From the NCBI GenBank assembly GCA_963774895.1, contig CAVZGN010000001.1, forward strand, positions 434,001 through 498,000: 64,000 bases of DNA. Direction: 5' to 3'. The notes below the pieces were generated by a model that made no database searches, had not been told where the DNA came from, and saw only the letters and a program-made list of their open reading frames with translations. The stretch comes from REEB76 sp963774895 (GTDB lineage Bacteria > Pseudomonadota > Gammaproteobacteria > Natronospirales > REEB76). Below are positions 36,125 through 44,567 of the stretch, piece by piece; position 1 is the first letter of the stretch; each line of letters opens with the position of its first letter. A program made the position numbers and the translations under genes.

Positions 36125-38605
36125 ATGGTTGCGCCCAATATAATGTTAATCAAAGCCAGATTAACCTTCGATCGCATCCGCGACACTTGGATAAAATTTC
36201 CAGGGCATCTCCTGACCCTCGTCGCGATCTTCATTCTTGTGTTCCTCACAGTCCTCGTCATCTGTTATGCCGCGATCACCGTGCAGTCCGGCGTACGCGC
36301 ATATGTAGCTGGCGAGGGACAGTGGTCGAAATCGGAGAAGGATGCCTATATATATCTGTCGCGTTACGTCGACACCGGCGATGAGCGGTACTTTCGCCTC
36401 TTCCGTGAGCAGATGGCGGTACCAATAGGCGATCACGACGCCCGTCTTGCCATGCTCGTTCAAAATTTGGACTGGAAGGCGGCTACCGATGGTTTAATTC
36501 GTGGGCGTAATAGCCCGGCGGATATCCCAGTGATGATTCGCATGTTCCGCTACGCAGGTCGCATGCCATACATGGCGGACGCGATCGCTATCTGGACCAA
36601 AGCGGATCCCATTATGCTGCAATTGGCGGCCTTAGGGGAGCAAATACATGTGCTGCGCGCCAGCCAGCCCCGCAATCTGGGCCAGTTGCGCCAGCTGCGT
36701 CTGCGGGCATTCGCAATCAATTCCGAGTTGCGGCCAATGGAAGACGATTTCTCCGCCTCTCTTGCGTTAGGCGCTCAATTTATCAACAAGCTGCTGCTCG
36801 CTGTGGTCGCCTTAGGTGCTTTACTAGCCATGTTACTGGAGTTCTTGCTGGTGCGGCGTATCGTTCTCACGCTGCATGATTCGGAAACGAGATTCCGTGG
36901 GATGTTCGAGCAAGCAGCCGTCGGGCTGGCTCATATCTCGTTGGACGGCGTCATACTGCGTGTCAATGACAAGTATTGTGCGATCACAGGTCATAAGTAC
37001 GATAACCTGATTGACCATAGTTTTCTGCCCGTACTCAGTTCGAAAGATGCAGGCGACACTTGGCTGCATTGTGGCCGTCTGCTGCGCGTTGAAGAGCAGG
37101 AATACACCACCAGACTGCAGTTGGAGAAATCGGACCAGACGCGCTGGGCACGCATAACGCTGACCCTGGTGAAGAACACGAAAGGCGAACCCCTGTATTT
37201 CTTGAACGTGCTGGAAGACATATCCAGGGAGCGGCGCCTCGGCGAACAACTGTCCTATCTGGCAACCCACGACGCACTTACGCAATTGGTGAACAGAGTC
37301 GAATATGAAAAACGCGTCAGCGTTGCTCTCGGCAAGGTAGCAAGCGGCGGAGACGCGGGGGCAGTGTTTTACCTGGATCTTGATCAATTTAAGGTGATCA
37401 ACGACACCCTTGGACACATGGCGGGTGATGAGCTGCTGCGACAGTTGGGCATGGAACTTAAGAACCGATTGCGGGCCGGCGATACACTGGCAAGGCTTGG
37501 GGGCGATGAATTCGGAGTACTGCTGGAGGGCTGCCCGATCAGCGCGGCCAGCAACATCGCGGAAGGTATGCGCCGCACCGTGGACGAGATGGGTTTCGTT
37601 TGGAAAGGACGTGAATATCGGGTCGGAGTCAGCATCGGCGTGGTTCCCGTGAAACCGGACACTGAGTCGGTACAGCAACTCCTGAGCGATGCGGACGAAG
37701 CCTGTTACATTGCCAAGGATAAAGGCCGTAATTTGGTCTATATGCACGAGCCGAGCAGCGCACGTTCTATGCAACGGCAGCATGAGGTGCAGTCGGTGAA
37801 CCGGTTACGTGAAGCGCTCGATGGTGAAGGATTGTTCCTCATGTTCCAAAGTATCCAACCGCTGCTTCTCACGCACACTACTGGCCTTCATTTCGAGATG
37901 CTGCTGCGCATGCGGCAACCCTCGGGTGAGATCGTGACACCGGCATCCTTCTTGCCAGTGGCTGAAAGATACAACTTGGCTTACCGTGTGGATGAATGGG
38001 TGGTACGCAAAACTCTCGGCTGGCTATCCGATCACCTCAACGAAATTCACAAAATCATGCTTTGCAGCATAAACCTCTCTGCGCAGTCCCTAAATAACAG
38101 CCGCTTCCTGGAGTTCCTCGAATCAGAAATTTATCGCAGTGGTGTTCCGACTAACAAATTGTGCTTTGAACTTACGGAGATGAGCGCTGTGGCAGACATC
38201 GCCGTTGCCACCAAATTTATCAACAGGATTCGTGACAAAGGCTGCCGCTTCGCGCTGGATGACTTTGGCGGTGGCATGTCCTCGTTCGCCCACCTGCATG
38301 CTCTGCCGGTGGATATAATCAAGATCGATGGCTCGTTCATTCGGGACATGGACCGAGATTCCGTCAATCGTGCGTTGGTGTCGTCCATTAACGACATCAG
38401 CCACATACCAGGCAAGCTCACGATTGGTGAATTTGTGGAGACCGACTCCATCCTTGAAGCTGCGCGCGAGCTCCAGCTGGACTATGCCCAAGGCTATGCC
38501 GTAGCCAAGCCCAGCGACCTCTCGGATCTCTTCAATCGAGTCGCGAAAGAGAGCCTCACACTTGAAGGCCCACTGTCAGCGCCAGGAAAGAATCCGGCGA
38601 CCTAA
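36125..38605 (+). CDS. Membrane GGDEF-EAL protein with PAS domain (c-di-GMP metabolism)
   Basis: An 826-residue protein. Membrane helix 1 spans about 29-51, a periplasmic sensor about 52-218, helix 2 about 219-241 and a PAS domain about 252-370 (FRGMFEQAAVGLAHISLDGV). The GGDEF domain spans about 378-540 with intact LGGDEFG near residue 458 and an inhibitory-site RxxD (RAGD) exactly five residues before it. The EAL domain spans about 575-815: the signature reads FEMLLRM in place of EALLR, but ELTEM, DDFGGGMSSF, KIDGSF and YAQGYAVAKP follow. Family knowledge: such proteins make and/or degrade cyclic di-GMP. The diguanylate cyclase looks competent; the phosphodiesterase is plausible but uncertain. 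It is the largest gene between the IS30 copies. Confidence 0.9.
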   Translation: MVAPNIMLIKARLTFDRIRDTWIKFPGHLLTLVAIFILVFLTVLVICYAAITVQSGVRAYVAGEGQWSKSEKDAYIYLSRYVDTGDERYFRLFREQMAVPIGDHDARLAMLVQNLDWKAATDGLIRGRNSPADIPVMIRMFRYAGRMPYMADAIAIWTKADPIMLQLAALGEQIHVLRASQPRNLGQLRQLRLRAFAINSELRPMEDDFSASLALGAQFINKLLLAVVALGALLAMLLEFLLVRRIVLTLHDSETRFRGMFEQAAVGLAHISLDGVILRVNDKYCAITGHKYDNLIDHSFLPVLSSKDAGDTWLHCGRLLRVEEQEYTTRLQLEKSDQTRWARITLTLVKNTKGEPLYFLNVLEDISRERRLGEQLSYLATHDALTQLVNRVEYEKRVSVALGKVASGGDAGAVFYLDLDQFKVINDTLGHMAGDELLRQLGMELKNRLRAGDTLARLGGDEFGVLLEGCPISAASNIAEGMRRTVDEMGFVWKGREYRVGVSIGVVPVKPDTESVQQLLSDADEACYIAKDKGRNLVYMHEPSSARSMQRQHEVQSVNRLREALDGEGLFLMFQSIQPLLLTHTTGLHFEMLLRMRQPSGEIVTPASFLPVAERYNLAYRVDEWVVRKTLGWLSDHLNEIHKIMLCSINLSAQSLNNSRFLEFLESEIYRSGVPTNKLCFELTEMSAVADIAVATKFINRIRDKGCRFALDDFGGGMSSFAHLHALPVDIIKIDGSFIRDMDRDSVNRALVSSINDISHIPGKLTIGEFVETDSILEAARELQLDYAQGYAVAKPSDLSDLFNRVAKESLTLEGPLSAPGKNPAT

Positions 38606-38922
38606 TCAAACTGCCCGTTCACGCGTCATGCATGGAGAACTCGTGCTGACACGCTCAGTTCACCCAGGGCTTCCAGCACTAGCTGTGTGTCGGGGCTTCA
38701 GCGGTTTGGGTGTTTAGGGATCGCCCGCGCGGTGCCCAGGTGGGACATGCGGATACGTAAAATACGCAAGTAGATAAAGCTACCACTTAAATTAGCATAG
38801 ACCCATGTTATCTGCTCATTTACATAAACGACCGCAATGGGTCGGGAGCAGAAGTGGAGGGAGTAGAATCTCATGGATGCTGGAAGTACTACTGGAATAT
38901 TACCTACAAAGGAGACCAAATT
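38606..38922. other. Intergenic gap before the small secreted protein gene
   Basis: No gene seen. AAGGAGA at 38909-38915 is the ribosome site of the next gene, and the A+T-rich part from 38750 probably contains its promoter. Confidence 0.5.
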
Positions 38923-39396
38923 ATGCGCCGTCATATCATATTCAATTCAATCTTGCTTAGCCTGACGATCCTGCTGACTGTTGCTGCCCCATCTTCCGCG
39001 CTGGCAAAGAAAAGCGCCGATACGAAACAACCTTTTCAGACACAGATGAGCCTAAACTTGGCAGACGGTATCAGCGGAGCTAACGCTGCCGTTACTATTC
39101 CATCTGGCAAGCGGCTAGTAATCCAATATGCCTCTGCATGGGCTCAGACACCGAGTGGACAGACAGTGACGTTCACGATCCAGACGATGCTCAATGATGC
39201 CACGAAATTCACACCACATTACCTGCCCGCTGTCCAACAAAATTCAGATGCCATCAATGAGATTTTCATTGCTGGCACGGCTGTCCACCTTTACGCTGAT
39301 GCACCCCAGGTGATGCTGCGAGTCGATCGTGGTTCGGTTATCACCGGTGCAGTGATAGCGTACATTTCTATATCCGGATACCTCATAGACCAATAA
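38923..39396 (+). CDS. Small secreted protein of unknown function
   Basis: A 157-residue precursor with a signal peptide (IIFNSILLSLTILLTVAAPS, cleavage near SALA-KKS). The mature part alternates hydrophobic and polar residues (AAVTIPSGKRLVIQYASAWA, QTVTFTIQTMLN, AVHLYADAPQVMLRVDRGSV), typical of a beta-sandwich. No cysteine and no recognised family. The start is fixed by AAGGAGA 8-14 bases upstream. It is the last gene before IS30 copy 2. Confidence 0.65.
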   Translation: MRRHIIFNSILLSLTILLTVAAPSSALAKKSADTKQPFQTQMSLNLADGISGANAAVTIPSGKRLVIQYASAWAQTPSGQTVTFTIQTMLNDATKFTPHYLPAVQQNSDAINEIFIAGTAVHLYADAPQVMLRVDRGSVITGAVIAYISISGYLIDQ

Positions 39397-39546
39397 ATAT
39401 TTATAGACGATGAGTGTTGTTTTTAGGTGCATCCAAGGACGCAGGGGGTCACGAAGTGGCGCTGAATTTTCATAATGATTGTATTTGAGGCGAGTTTGTT
39501 GGTGGTGCAGAAATAATTATTACTGGGTCAAAATCGGTTAATGGCT

Positions 39547-40794
39547 GCTTTGGGTTGCGATTTCAACTGATCGACGCAACACGCTAGATTCTGCGCGAGC
39601 AGAAGGAGGTGTTGCAAGTGACATACAGAACTCGGATTTATTACACCGAACGCCAGAAGGCCCTGATGTGGGAGCGCTGGCAGAAAGGGGAATCTCTCCA
39701 ACAGATCGCCCAGCTGTTTGACCGGTCGCACGGATCGGTCCACGGCATACTGGTTAAGACCGGCGGCATTCGCCCGAGGCCGCGCCGGCGTTCGCGTTTA
39801 GCGCTAAGCTTGGCGGAGCGTGAAGAGCTATCGCGCGCCGTAGCACAGGGCTTCTCATGTCGCTCGATCGCGCGCTCCCTGGGACGCGCACCCTCGAGTG
39901 TCAGCCGTGAGCTTAAACGCAATGGCGGCCCGGGGTGCTACCGGGCGAGCCAGGCCGACCAGAGTGCTTGGGACCGGGGCCGCCGCCCCAAGGTCTGCAA
40001 GCTGGTCGAGCATCGAGCCTTGGCGCGCCTGGTGACCGACAAGCTGCAGTCATCCTGGTCGCCGGAGCAGATCGCCGGATGGCTGAAGCGGCGCTTTCCC
40101 GATGATGAGGGTCTGCAGGTGTCACACGAGACGATCTATAAGACTCTGTTCATCCAGGCGCGCGGGGCCTTGAAAAAAGAGCTGTTAGAGCACTTGCGGC
40201 GTAGCCGTGCCATGCGCCGTTCACGCCATCACACCCAGAAGACCGATGACCATGGCCGGATCCTGAACGCCGTGTCGATCCGCGAGCGTCCGGCCACCGT
40301 CGAAGACCGTGCGGTGCCGGGCCACTGGGAAGGCGACTTGCTGTTCGGCAACCAGCGCAGCCAGATTGCCACCCTGGTCGAACGGCATACCCGCTATGTC
40401 ATGCTGGTGAAAGTCGCGAGCAAAGATACCGAGACCGTCATCAGCGCATTGATCAAACATGCCCATAAGCTGCCGCAGGAGCTCTATAAATCCTTGACCT
40501 GGGATCGCGGCAAAGAGATGGCCGACCACCAACGCTTCACCCTGGCGACGGATGTCAAAGTCTACTTCTGTGATCCGCAAAATCCCTGGCAACGTGGCAG
40601 TAACGAGAATACCAACGGGCTACTGAGGCAGTACTTTCCTAAGGGCACCGATCTGTCGGTGTACTCGCAGGCTAAACTCAACGCAGTCGCCAGGCAGTTA
40701 AATGAGCGGCCGAGGAAGACGCTGAACTATGAAACGCCGGCTGAACGCTTTGGCCAATGTGTTGCGTCGATCAGTTGAAACCGCAGTCGGAAGC
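39547..40794 (+). mobile_element. IS30-family insertion sequence, copy 2
   Basis: Same element and orientation as copy 1. Its flanks read ATGGCT on the left and AGTCCT on the right, again a partial mirror pair around GC, so it probably inserted independently into its own palindromic site. The interval between the two copies is 8456 bases. Confidence 0.93.
39618..40778 (+). CDS. IS30-family transposase (copy 2)
   Basis: 386 residues, identical in translation to the transposase at 29914-31074: same helix-turn-helix, same DDE residues, same GTG start behind AAGGAGG. The lack of any amino-acid difference indicates recent transposition or recent homogenisation. With both copies intact and direct, recombination between them could delete the 8.5-kb interval. 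Confidence 0.93.
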   Translation: MTYRTRIYYTERQKALMWERWQKGESLQQIAQLFDRSHGSVHGILVKTGGIRPRPRRRSRLALSLAEREELSRAVAQGFSCRSIARSLGRAPSSVSRELKRNGGPGCYRASQADQSAWDRGRRPKVCKLVEHRALARLVTDKLQSSWSPEQIAGWLKRRFPDDEGLQVSHETIYKTLFIQARGALKKELLEHLRRSRAMRRSRHHTQKTDDHGRILNAVSIRERPATVEDRAVPGHWEGDLLFGNQRSQIATLVERHTRYVMLVKVASKDTETVISALIKHAHKLPQELYKSLTWDRGKEMADHQRFTLATDVKVYFCDPQNPWQRGSNENTNGLLRQYFPKGTDLSVYSQAKLNAVARQLNERPRKTLNYETPAERFGQCVASIS

Positions 40795-40824
40795 AGTCCT
40801 TCGTATTTAAGGCAAAACACACAT

Positions 40825-40849
40825 AAAAGCCGGTCATTGACCGGTTTTT
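40825..40849. terminator. Intrinsic terminator between IS30 copy 2 and the DUF2059 gene
   Basis: CCGGTCA (40830-40836) and TGACCGG (40838-40844) form the stem, with AAAA on the left and T5 on the right. It can serve the leftward DUF2059 gene, whose stop is 23 bases away. Confidence 0.75.
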
Positions 40850-40871
40850 ATATTGGCATGAACCGTCGGGC

Positions 40872-41405
40872 TTAATGCGGAGGCGCACCCGCAGAATCAT
40901 CGAGCTTGATGCCTTCCTGCTGGAAGCGCGCGCGGATGCGTTTCACCAGTTCCGGTGCCAACACGTCTTTACCCCACTGCTCGCCATCCTGCATGCTGGC
41001 TTGGGCGATCGCGGGGTTGTTCTGGATGATCTTCTGACCGAGCGGCGTCTTGTAGAAGGCGATCATTTGGCGCACGTCGGCGTCGGTGTAGTACTTGGCA
41101 TAGATCGGCACAAGCATCTCCACCAGCTGCTTGTTGATGGCCGGATCCGCCAGCATGTTGCTGGTCTCTTCCTTGATGATGGTGAAGGCCTTGGGCGTGA
41201 TGTCGGGATGGGAGGCCTGCAGGTTGTTGATGATCTGCTGAGCGATGGCATCACCGAACAGCTGTCCCATATGTGTGCCGCCGGTCATGTCGATGAGCTG
41301 CAGGATGTCTGTGCGCAGGGGTGCGGGTATCTTGTCGGTTTCGGCGGCGAAAGCGGATGCCGGCAGCGTGAATAGAAGTGTGAAAAGCAGAATCCCTGAT
41401 TTCAT
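40872..41405 (-). CDS. Periplasmic DUF2059 protein
   Basis: A 177-residue precursor with signal peptide (GILLFTLLFTLPASAFA). The mature helical domain holds LRTDILQLIDMTGGTHMGQL and the DUF2059 core YAKYYTDADVRQMIAFYKTPLGQKI. Family knowledge: DUF2059 proteins are small periplasmic helical proteins of unknown function. ATG at 41405 is chosen since the reading upstream lacks a signal sequence. It lies downstream of rpsT on the same strand but behind a terminator. Confidence 0.85.
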   Translation of the reverse strand: MKSGILLFTLLFTLPASAFAAETDKIPAPLRTDILQLIDMTGGTHMGQLFGDAIAQQIINNLQASHPDITPKAFTIIKEETSNMLADPAINKQLVEMLVPIYAKYYTDADVRQMIAFYKTPLGQKIIQNNPAIAQASMQDGEQWGKDVLAPELVKRIRARFQQEGIKLDDSAGAPPH

Positions 41406-41482
41406 GGTCGTACCCGCCGGACTATTAAATAGGTATGGGAGCATACGAATCAACTATGGCACGTTGAACCACAGTCGGCAAT

Positions 41483-41509
41483 AAAAAAGCCGGCACTGGG
41501 GCCGGCTTT
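41483..41509 (-). terminator. Intrinsic terminator after rpsT
   Basis: AAAGCCGGC (41486-41494) and GCCGGCTTT (41501-41509) form a 9-bp stem with a 6-base loop. On the minus strand it is followed by a T-run (A-run 41483-41488). Confidence 0.88.
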
Positions 41510-41534
41510 GGATATGGGATAGGATACGCAGGTC

Positions 41535-41801
41535 TCAGGCTTTGAGCGCGCGGATGCGTTCGTTCAGGCGGCTCTTGTGGCGCGCGGCCTTGTTGTGATG
41601 AATCAGGCCCTTGTCGGCGATGCGGTCGATGACCGGCACGGCCTCCTTGTAGGCGGCTTCGGCCTCGGTTTTCTTGCCTTCGGCCGTGAGTTTCACCACT
41701 TTCTTGATGTAGCTGCGCACCATGGAACGCAGGGCGGCGTTGTGCTCGCGATGCACCACCGACTGGCGGGCGCGCTTCTTGGATTGCTTGGTATTGGCCA
41801 A
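41535..41801 (-). CDS. rpsT: 30S ribosomal protein bS20, UUG start
   Basis: An 88-residue basic helical protein reading (M)ANTKQSKKRARQSVVHREHN, then SMVRSYIKKVVKLTAEGK and HHNKAARHKSRLNERIRAL. The family always begins MAN.K..KKR, and the codon at that position is TTG (41801-41799), with AGGAG 8 bases upstream on the minus strand. A UUG start of rpsT is also known in Escherichia coli, where it matters for autogenous control. The gene is divergent from murJ. Confidence 0.95.
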   Translation of the reverse strand: MANTKQSKKRARQSVVHREHNAALRSMVRSYIKKVVKLTAEGKKTEAEAAYKEAVPVIDRIADKGLIHHNKAARHKSRLNERIRALKA

Positions 41802-41994
41802 GTTACAGACTCCTGAAACTACTGGTTGGCCGCCCCGAAGGCGGCTGGAAAGGTTGCGTACTATACGGATTTGGGCCGGCCCGCGCAACGCGGTTGAAGG
41901 TTGAAGCACGCCTGCGCCGGTTTGCGTGGCAGCGACGGCGGAAGGCCGGTATCATGCAGGCCACAGAATAGTTTGGTTTTTGGGATCGCGTTCC

Positions 41995-43560
41995 ATGTCT
42001 CGCGCACTCTTCAAGGCCACCTCCCTGGTGGGAGGTATGACCCTCATCTCGCGCATCCTGGGCTTCGCCCGGGACATGGTGCTGGCGCGCTATTTTGGCG
42101 CCGGTACCGTCATGGACGCATTCTTCGTGGCCTTCAAGATTCCCAACTTCATGCGTCGCACCTTCGGCGAGGGCGCCTTCTCGCTGGCTTTCGTGCCGGT
42201 GATCTCGGAATACAAGACCACGCGCGAGCATCATGAAGTCCAGGAACTGGCGGACCAGGTAGCCGGCACTCTGGGTCTGGTGCTGGTCGGGATCACCGTT
42301 ATCGGCGTGATTGCCGCACCGGTGCTGGTGTGGATCTTCGCGCCCGGGTTCAGCGTCAACCAGAGCAAGTACGACCTGACGGTCGCCATGGTGCGGGTGA
42401 CGTTTCCCTATCTGTTGTTCATCTCGCTGACGGCCTTCGCCGGCGGCATCCTCAACACCTATGGCAAATTCGGCGTGCCGGCCTTCACGCCGGTAATCCT
42501 TAATATAGTGATGATCGCCGCCGCCATCTGGCTGGCACCGCATATGGCCAACCCCGGCATGGCGCTGGCCTGGGGCGTGTTCATCGCCGGCGTGCTGCAA
42601 CTGCTATTTCAGGTGCCGTACCTGTTCAGGCTCAAACTCATGCCGCGTCCGAAACTCTCGGAGGGCCACGAGGCGGTGAAGCGCATCATGAAACTCATGC
42701 TGCCGGCGCTGTTCGGTTCCTCGGTGTCGCAGATCAACATGGTGGTGGACACGGTGATCGCATCGTTCCTGGCCACTGGCAGCGTCAGCTGGTTGTACTA
42801 TTCCGACCGCCTGATGGAATTCCCGCTGGGGGTATTCTCCATCGCGCTGGGCACCGTGATCCTGCCGAACATGGCGCAGCACTTCGCGGCGAAATCTGAC
42901 GCCGGGTTCTCGGCGACACTGGACTGGGCGCTGCGGCTCACGGCGGTGGTGGTGGTGCCGGCGGCGGTCGGTCTGTTGTGCCTGTCCGGGCCAGTGCTGA
43001 TCACGCTATTCCATTACGGCCAATTCAATACATTGGATGCGCGCATGGCTACCGTCAGCCTATCGGCATATGCCTTCGGCCTTTTGGGATTCACACTGGT
43101 GAAAGTCTTCGCACCTGGATTCTATGCGCGCCAGGATACGCGCACCCCGGTCAAGATCGGCGTGATCTCGGTGGTCGCCAACATCGTGCTCAACATCATG
43201 ATTACCATCCCCTGGGCCATGAGCGGCGTCAGCGCGCCGCACGCAGGACTGGCGCTGTCCACATCACTGGCGGCGTTCATCAATGCCTGGCTGCTGTACC
43301 GCGGTCTGCGGCGTCTGGGCGTATATAGCCCGGCCCCGGGTTGGAAGCCTTTGGCATGGCGGGTGCTGATCGCCAACTTGGCGATGGGTGGGCTGTTGTG
43401 GCTGGGCAGCGGCAATCTGGATGTGTGGCTGGGCCGTAACGCCATGCACCGCGGACTGTGGCTGGCGTTCTGGATACTGGCAGCGATGGCAATGTATTTT
43501 CTGGTGCTGTTCCTCAGCGGTTTTCGCCTGCGGCATCTGCGGCGGGTGCCAGCCGCCTAG
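41995..43560 (+). CDS. murJ: Lipid II flippase MurJ
   Basis: A 521-residue protein with about 14 membrane helices. Conserved parts: MSRALFKATSLVGGMTLISRILGFARDMVLARYFGAG at the N-terminus (split here for length: the signature is SRILGFARDM), FFVAFKIPNFMRRTFGEGAF, and YSDRLMEFPLGVFSIALGTV. Family knowledge: flips the peptidoglycan precursor lipid II across the inner membrane; essential. ATG 41995 matches the family start; an earlier in-frame ATG gives an unrelated basic leader. It is first in the murJ-ribF-ileS-lspA-ispH run. Confidence 0.96.
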   Translation: MSRALFKATSLVGGMTLISRILGFARDMVLARYFGAGTVMDAFFVAFKIPNFMRRTFGEGAFSLAFVPVISEYKTTREHHEVQELADQVAGTLGLVLVGITVIGVIAAPVLVWIFAPGFSVNQSKYDLTVAMVRVTFPYLLFISLTAFAGGILNTYGKFGVPAFTPVILNIVMIAAAIWLAPHMANPGMALAWGVFIAGVLQLLFQVPYLFRLKLMPRPKLSEGHEAVKRIMKLMLPALFGSSVSQINMVVDTVIASFLATGSVSWLYYSDRLMEFPLGVFSIALGTVILPNMAQHFAAKSDAGFSATLDWALRLTAVVVVPAAVGLLCLSGPVLITLFHYGQFNTLDARMATVSLSAYAFGLLGFTLVKVFAPGFYARQDTRTPVKIGVISVVANIVLNIMITIPWAMSGVSAPHAGLALSTSLAAFINAWLLYRGLRRLGVYSPAPGWKPLAWRVLIANLAMGGLLWLGSGNLDVWLGRNAMHRGLWLAFWILAAMAMYFLVLFLSGFRLRHLRRVPAA

Positions 43561-43598
43561 ATGGGCACATACCTTATATATAATCACGGGCACTGGTC

Positions 43599-44525
43599 AT
43601 GGAGCTGATCCGCGGTCTGGTCAATCTCAAGCCGCGACATCGCGGCTGCGTCGCCAGCATCGGCAATTACGACGGCGTGCATCTGGGCCACCAGCACGTA
43701 CTGAAGCAATTAGTCGGCCATGCGCGTGAGCACGCGCTGCCGGCGACGGTGGTGGTGTTCGAGCCCACGCCACAGGAATATTTCGCCGCCGCCGCGCCGC
43801 CGGCGCGCCTCATGAGCTTTTGTGAGAAATGGCAGGCGCTGGCGCGACACGGCGTGGACCGGGTGGTGTGCCTGCGTTTCGATCGCCGGCTCGCCGAGAC
43901 GCTGGCCGAGACGTTCATCGAGCGCGTGCTGATCCACGGCTTGGGCGTGCGTCATCTGGTGGTGGGTGACGATTTCCGTTTTGGCCGCGACCGGGCCGGC
44001 GATTTCGCCATGCTTAAGACGGCCGGTGAGGTCCATGGGTTCGAGGTGCAGGCGGCGCGCACACTGAGCGTGGCGGGAAAACGGGTGAGCAGCGGACGCA
44101 TTCGCAGATACCTGGCTACCGGCGATCTGGAATCCGCGGCCCGCATTCTGGGCGCGCCGTTTTCAGTCAGCGGACGGGTAGTCCACGGCGACCGGCTCGG
44201 GCATGCCCTGGGATACCCGACGGCGAATATCCCGCTGAAGCGGCGGGTCTCGCCGGTGCACGGCATCTTCGTGGCGGCAGTCCATGGCATCGGCGGCGCT
44301 TCACGCCAGGCAGCCGCCTATGTGGGCAACCGGCCGGCGGTCGGAGGCAGACACGAGATGCTGGAGGTTTTCGTGTTCGATTTCGACGGCGAACTGTACG
44401 GACAGCGCCTTAAAGTGCAATTGCTGCACCAGTTGCGCGCGGATGCCAGTTTCGCAAACATGGAAGCCCTCAAGACGCAGATGACGCGAGACATGGACGC
44501 GGCGCGCGCCTGGCTGCGACACTAG
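43599..44525 (+). CDS. ribF: Bifunctional riboflavin kinase/FAD synthetase
   Basis: A 308-residue protein. The N-terminal nucleotidyltransferase domain has GNYDGVHLGHQHVLKQL (HxGH), VVGDDFRFGRDRAGD and the SSGRIRRYLATGDL motif. The C-terminal kinase has GRVVHGDRLGHALGYPTANI (the G-x-P-T-A-N nucleotide loop) and VFDFDGELYGQRLKVQ. Family knowledge: converts riboflavin to FMN and then FAD. It sits between murJ and ileS, the standard gammaproteobacterial arrangement. Confidence 0.96.
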   Translation: MELIRGLVNLKPRHRGCVASIGNYDGVHLGHQHVLKQLVGHAREHALPATVVVFEPTPQEYFAAAAPPARLMSFCEKWQALARHGVDRVVCLRFDRRLAETLAETFIERVLIHGLGVRHLVVGDDFRFGRDRAGDFAMLKTAGEVHGFEVQAARTLSVAGKRVSSGRIRRYLATGDLESAARILGAPFSVSGRVVHGDRLGHALGYPTANIPLKRRVSPVHGIFVAAVHGIGGASRQAAAYVGNRPAVGGRHEMLEVFVFDFDGELYGQRLKVQLLHQLRADASFANMEALKTQMTRDMDAARAWLRH

Positions 44526-44567
44526 GGCATGAACTGGGGTGACGGGCATTATTTAAAAAACACAGGC

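Noticed and set aside
29843..40794. IS30-bounded composite transposon
   Set aside because: Each copy's own two flanks mirror each other better than the two outer flanks do, which points to two separate insertions; a 2-bp target duplication is too short to prove a unit.
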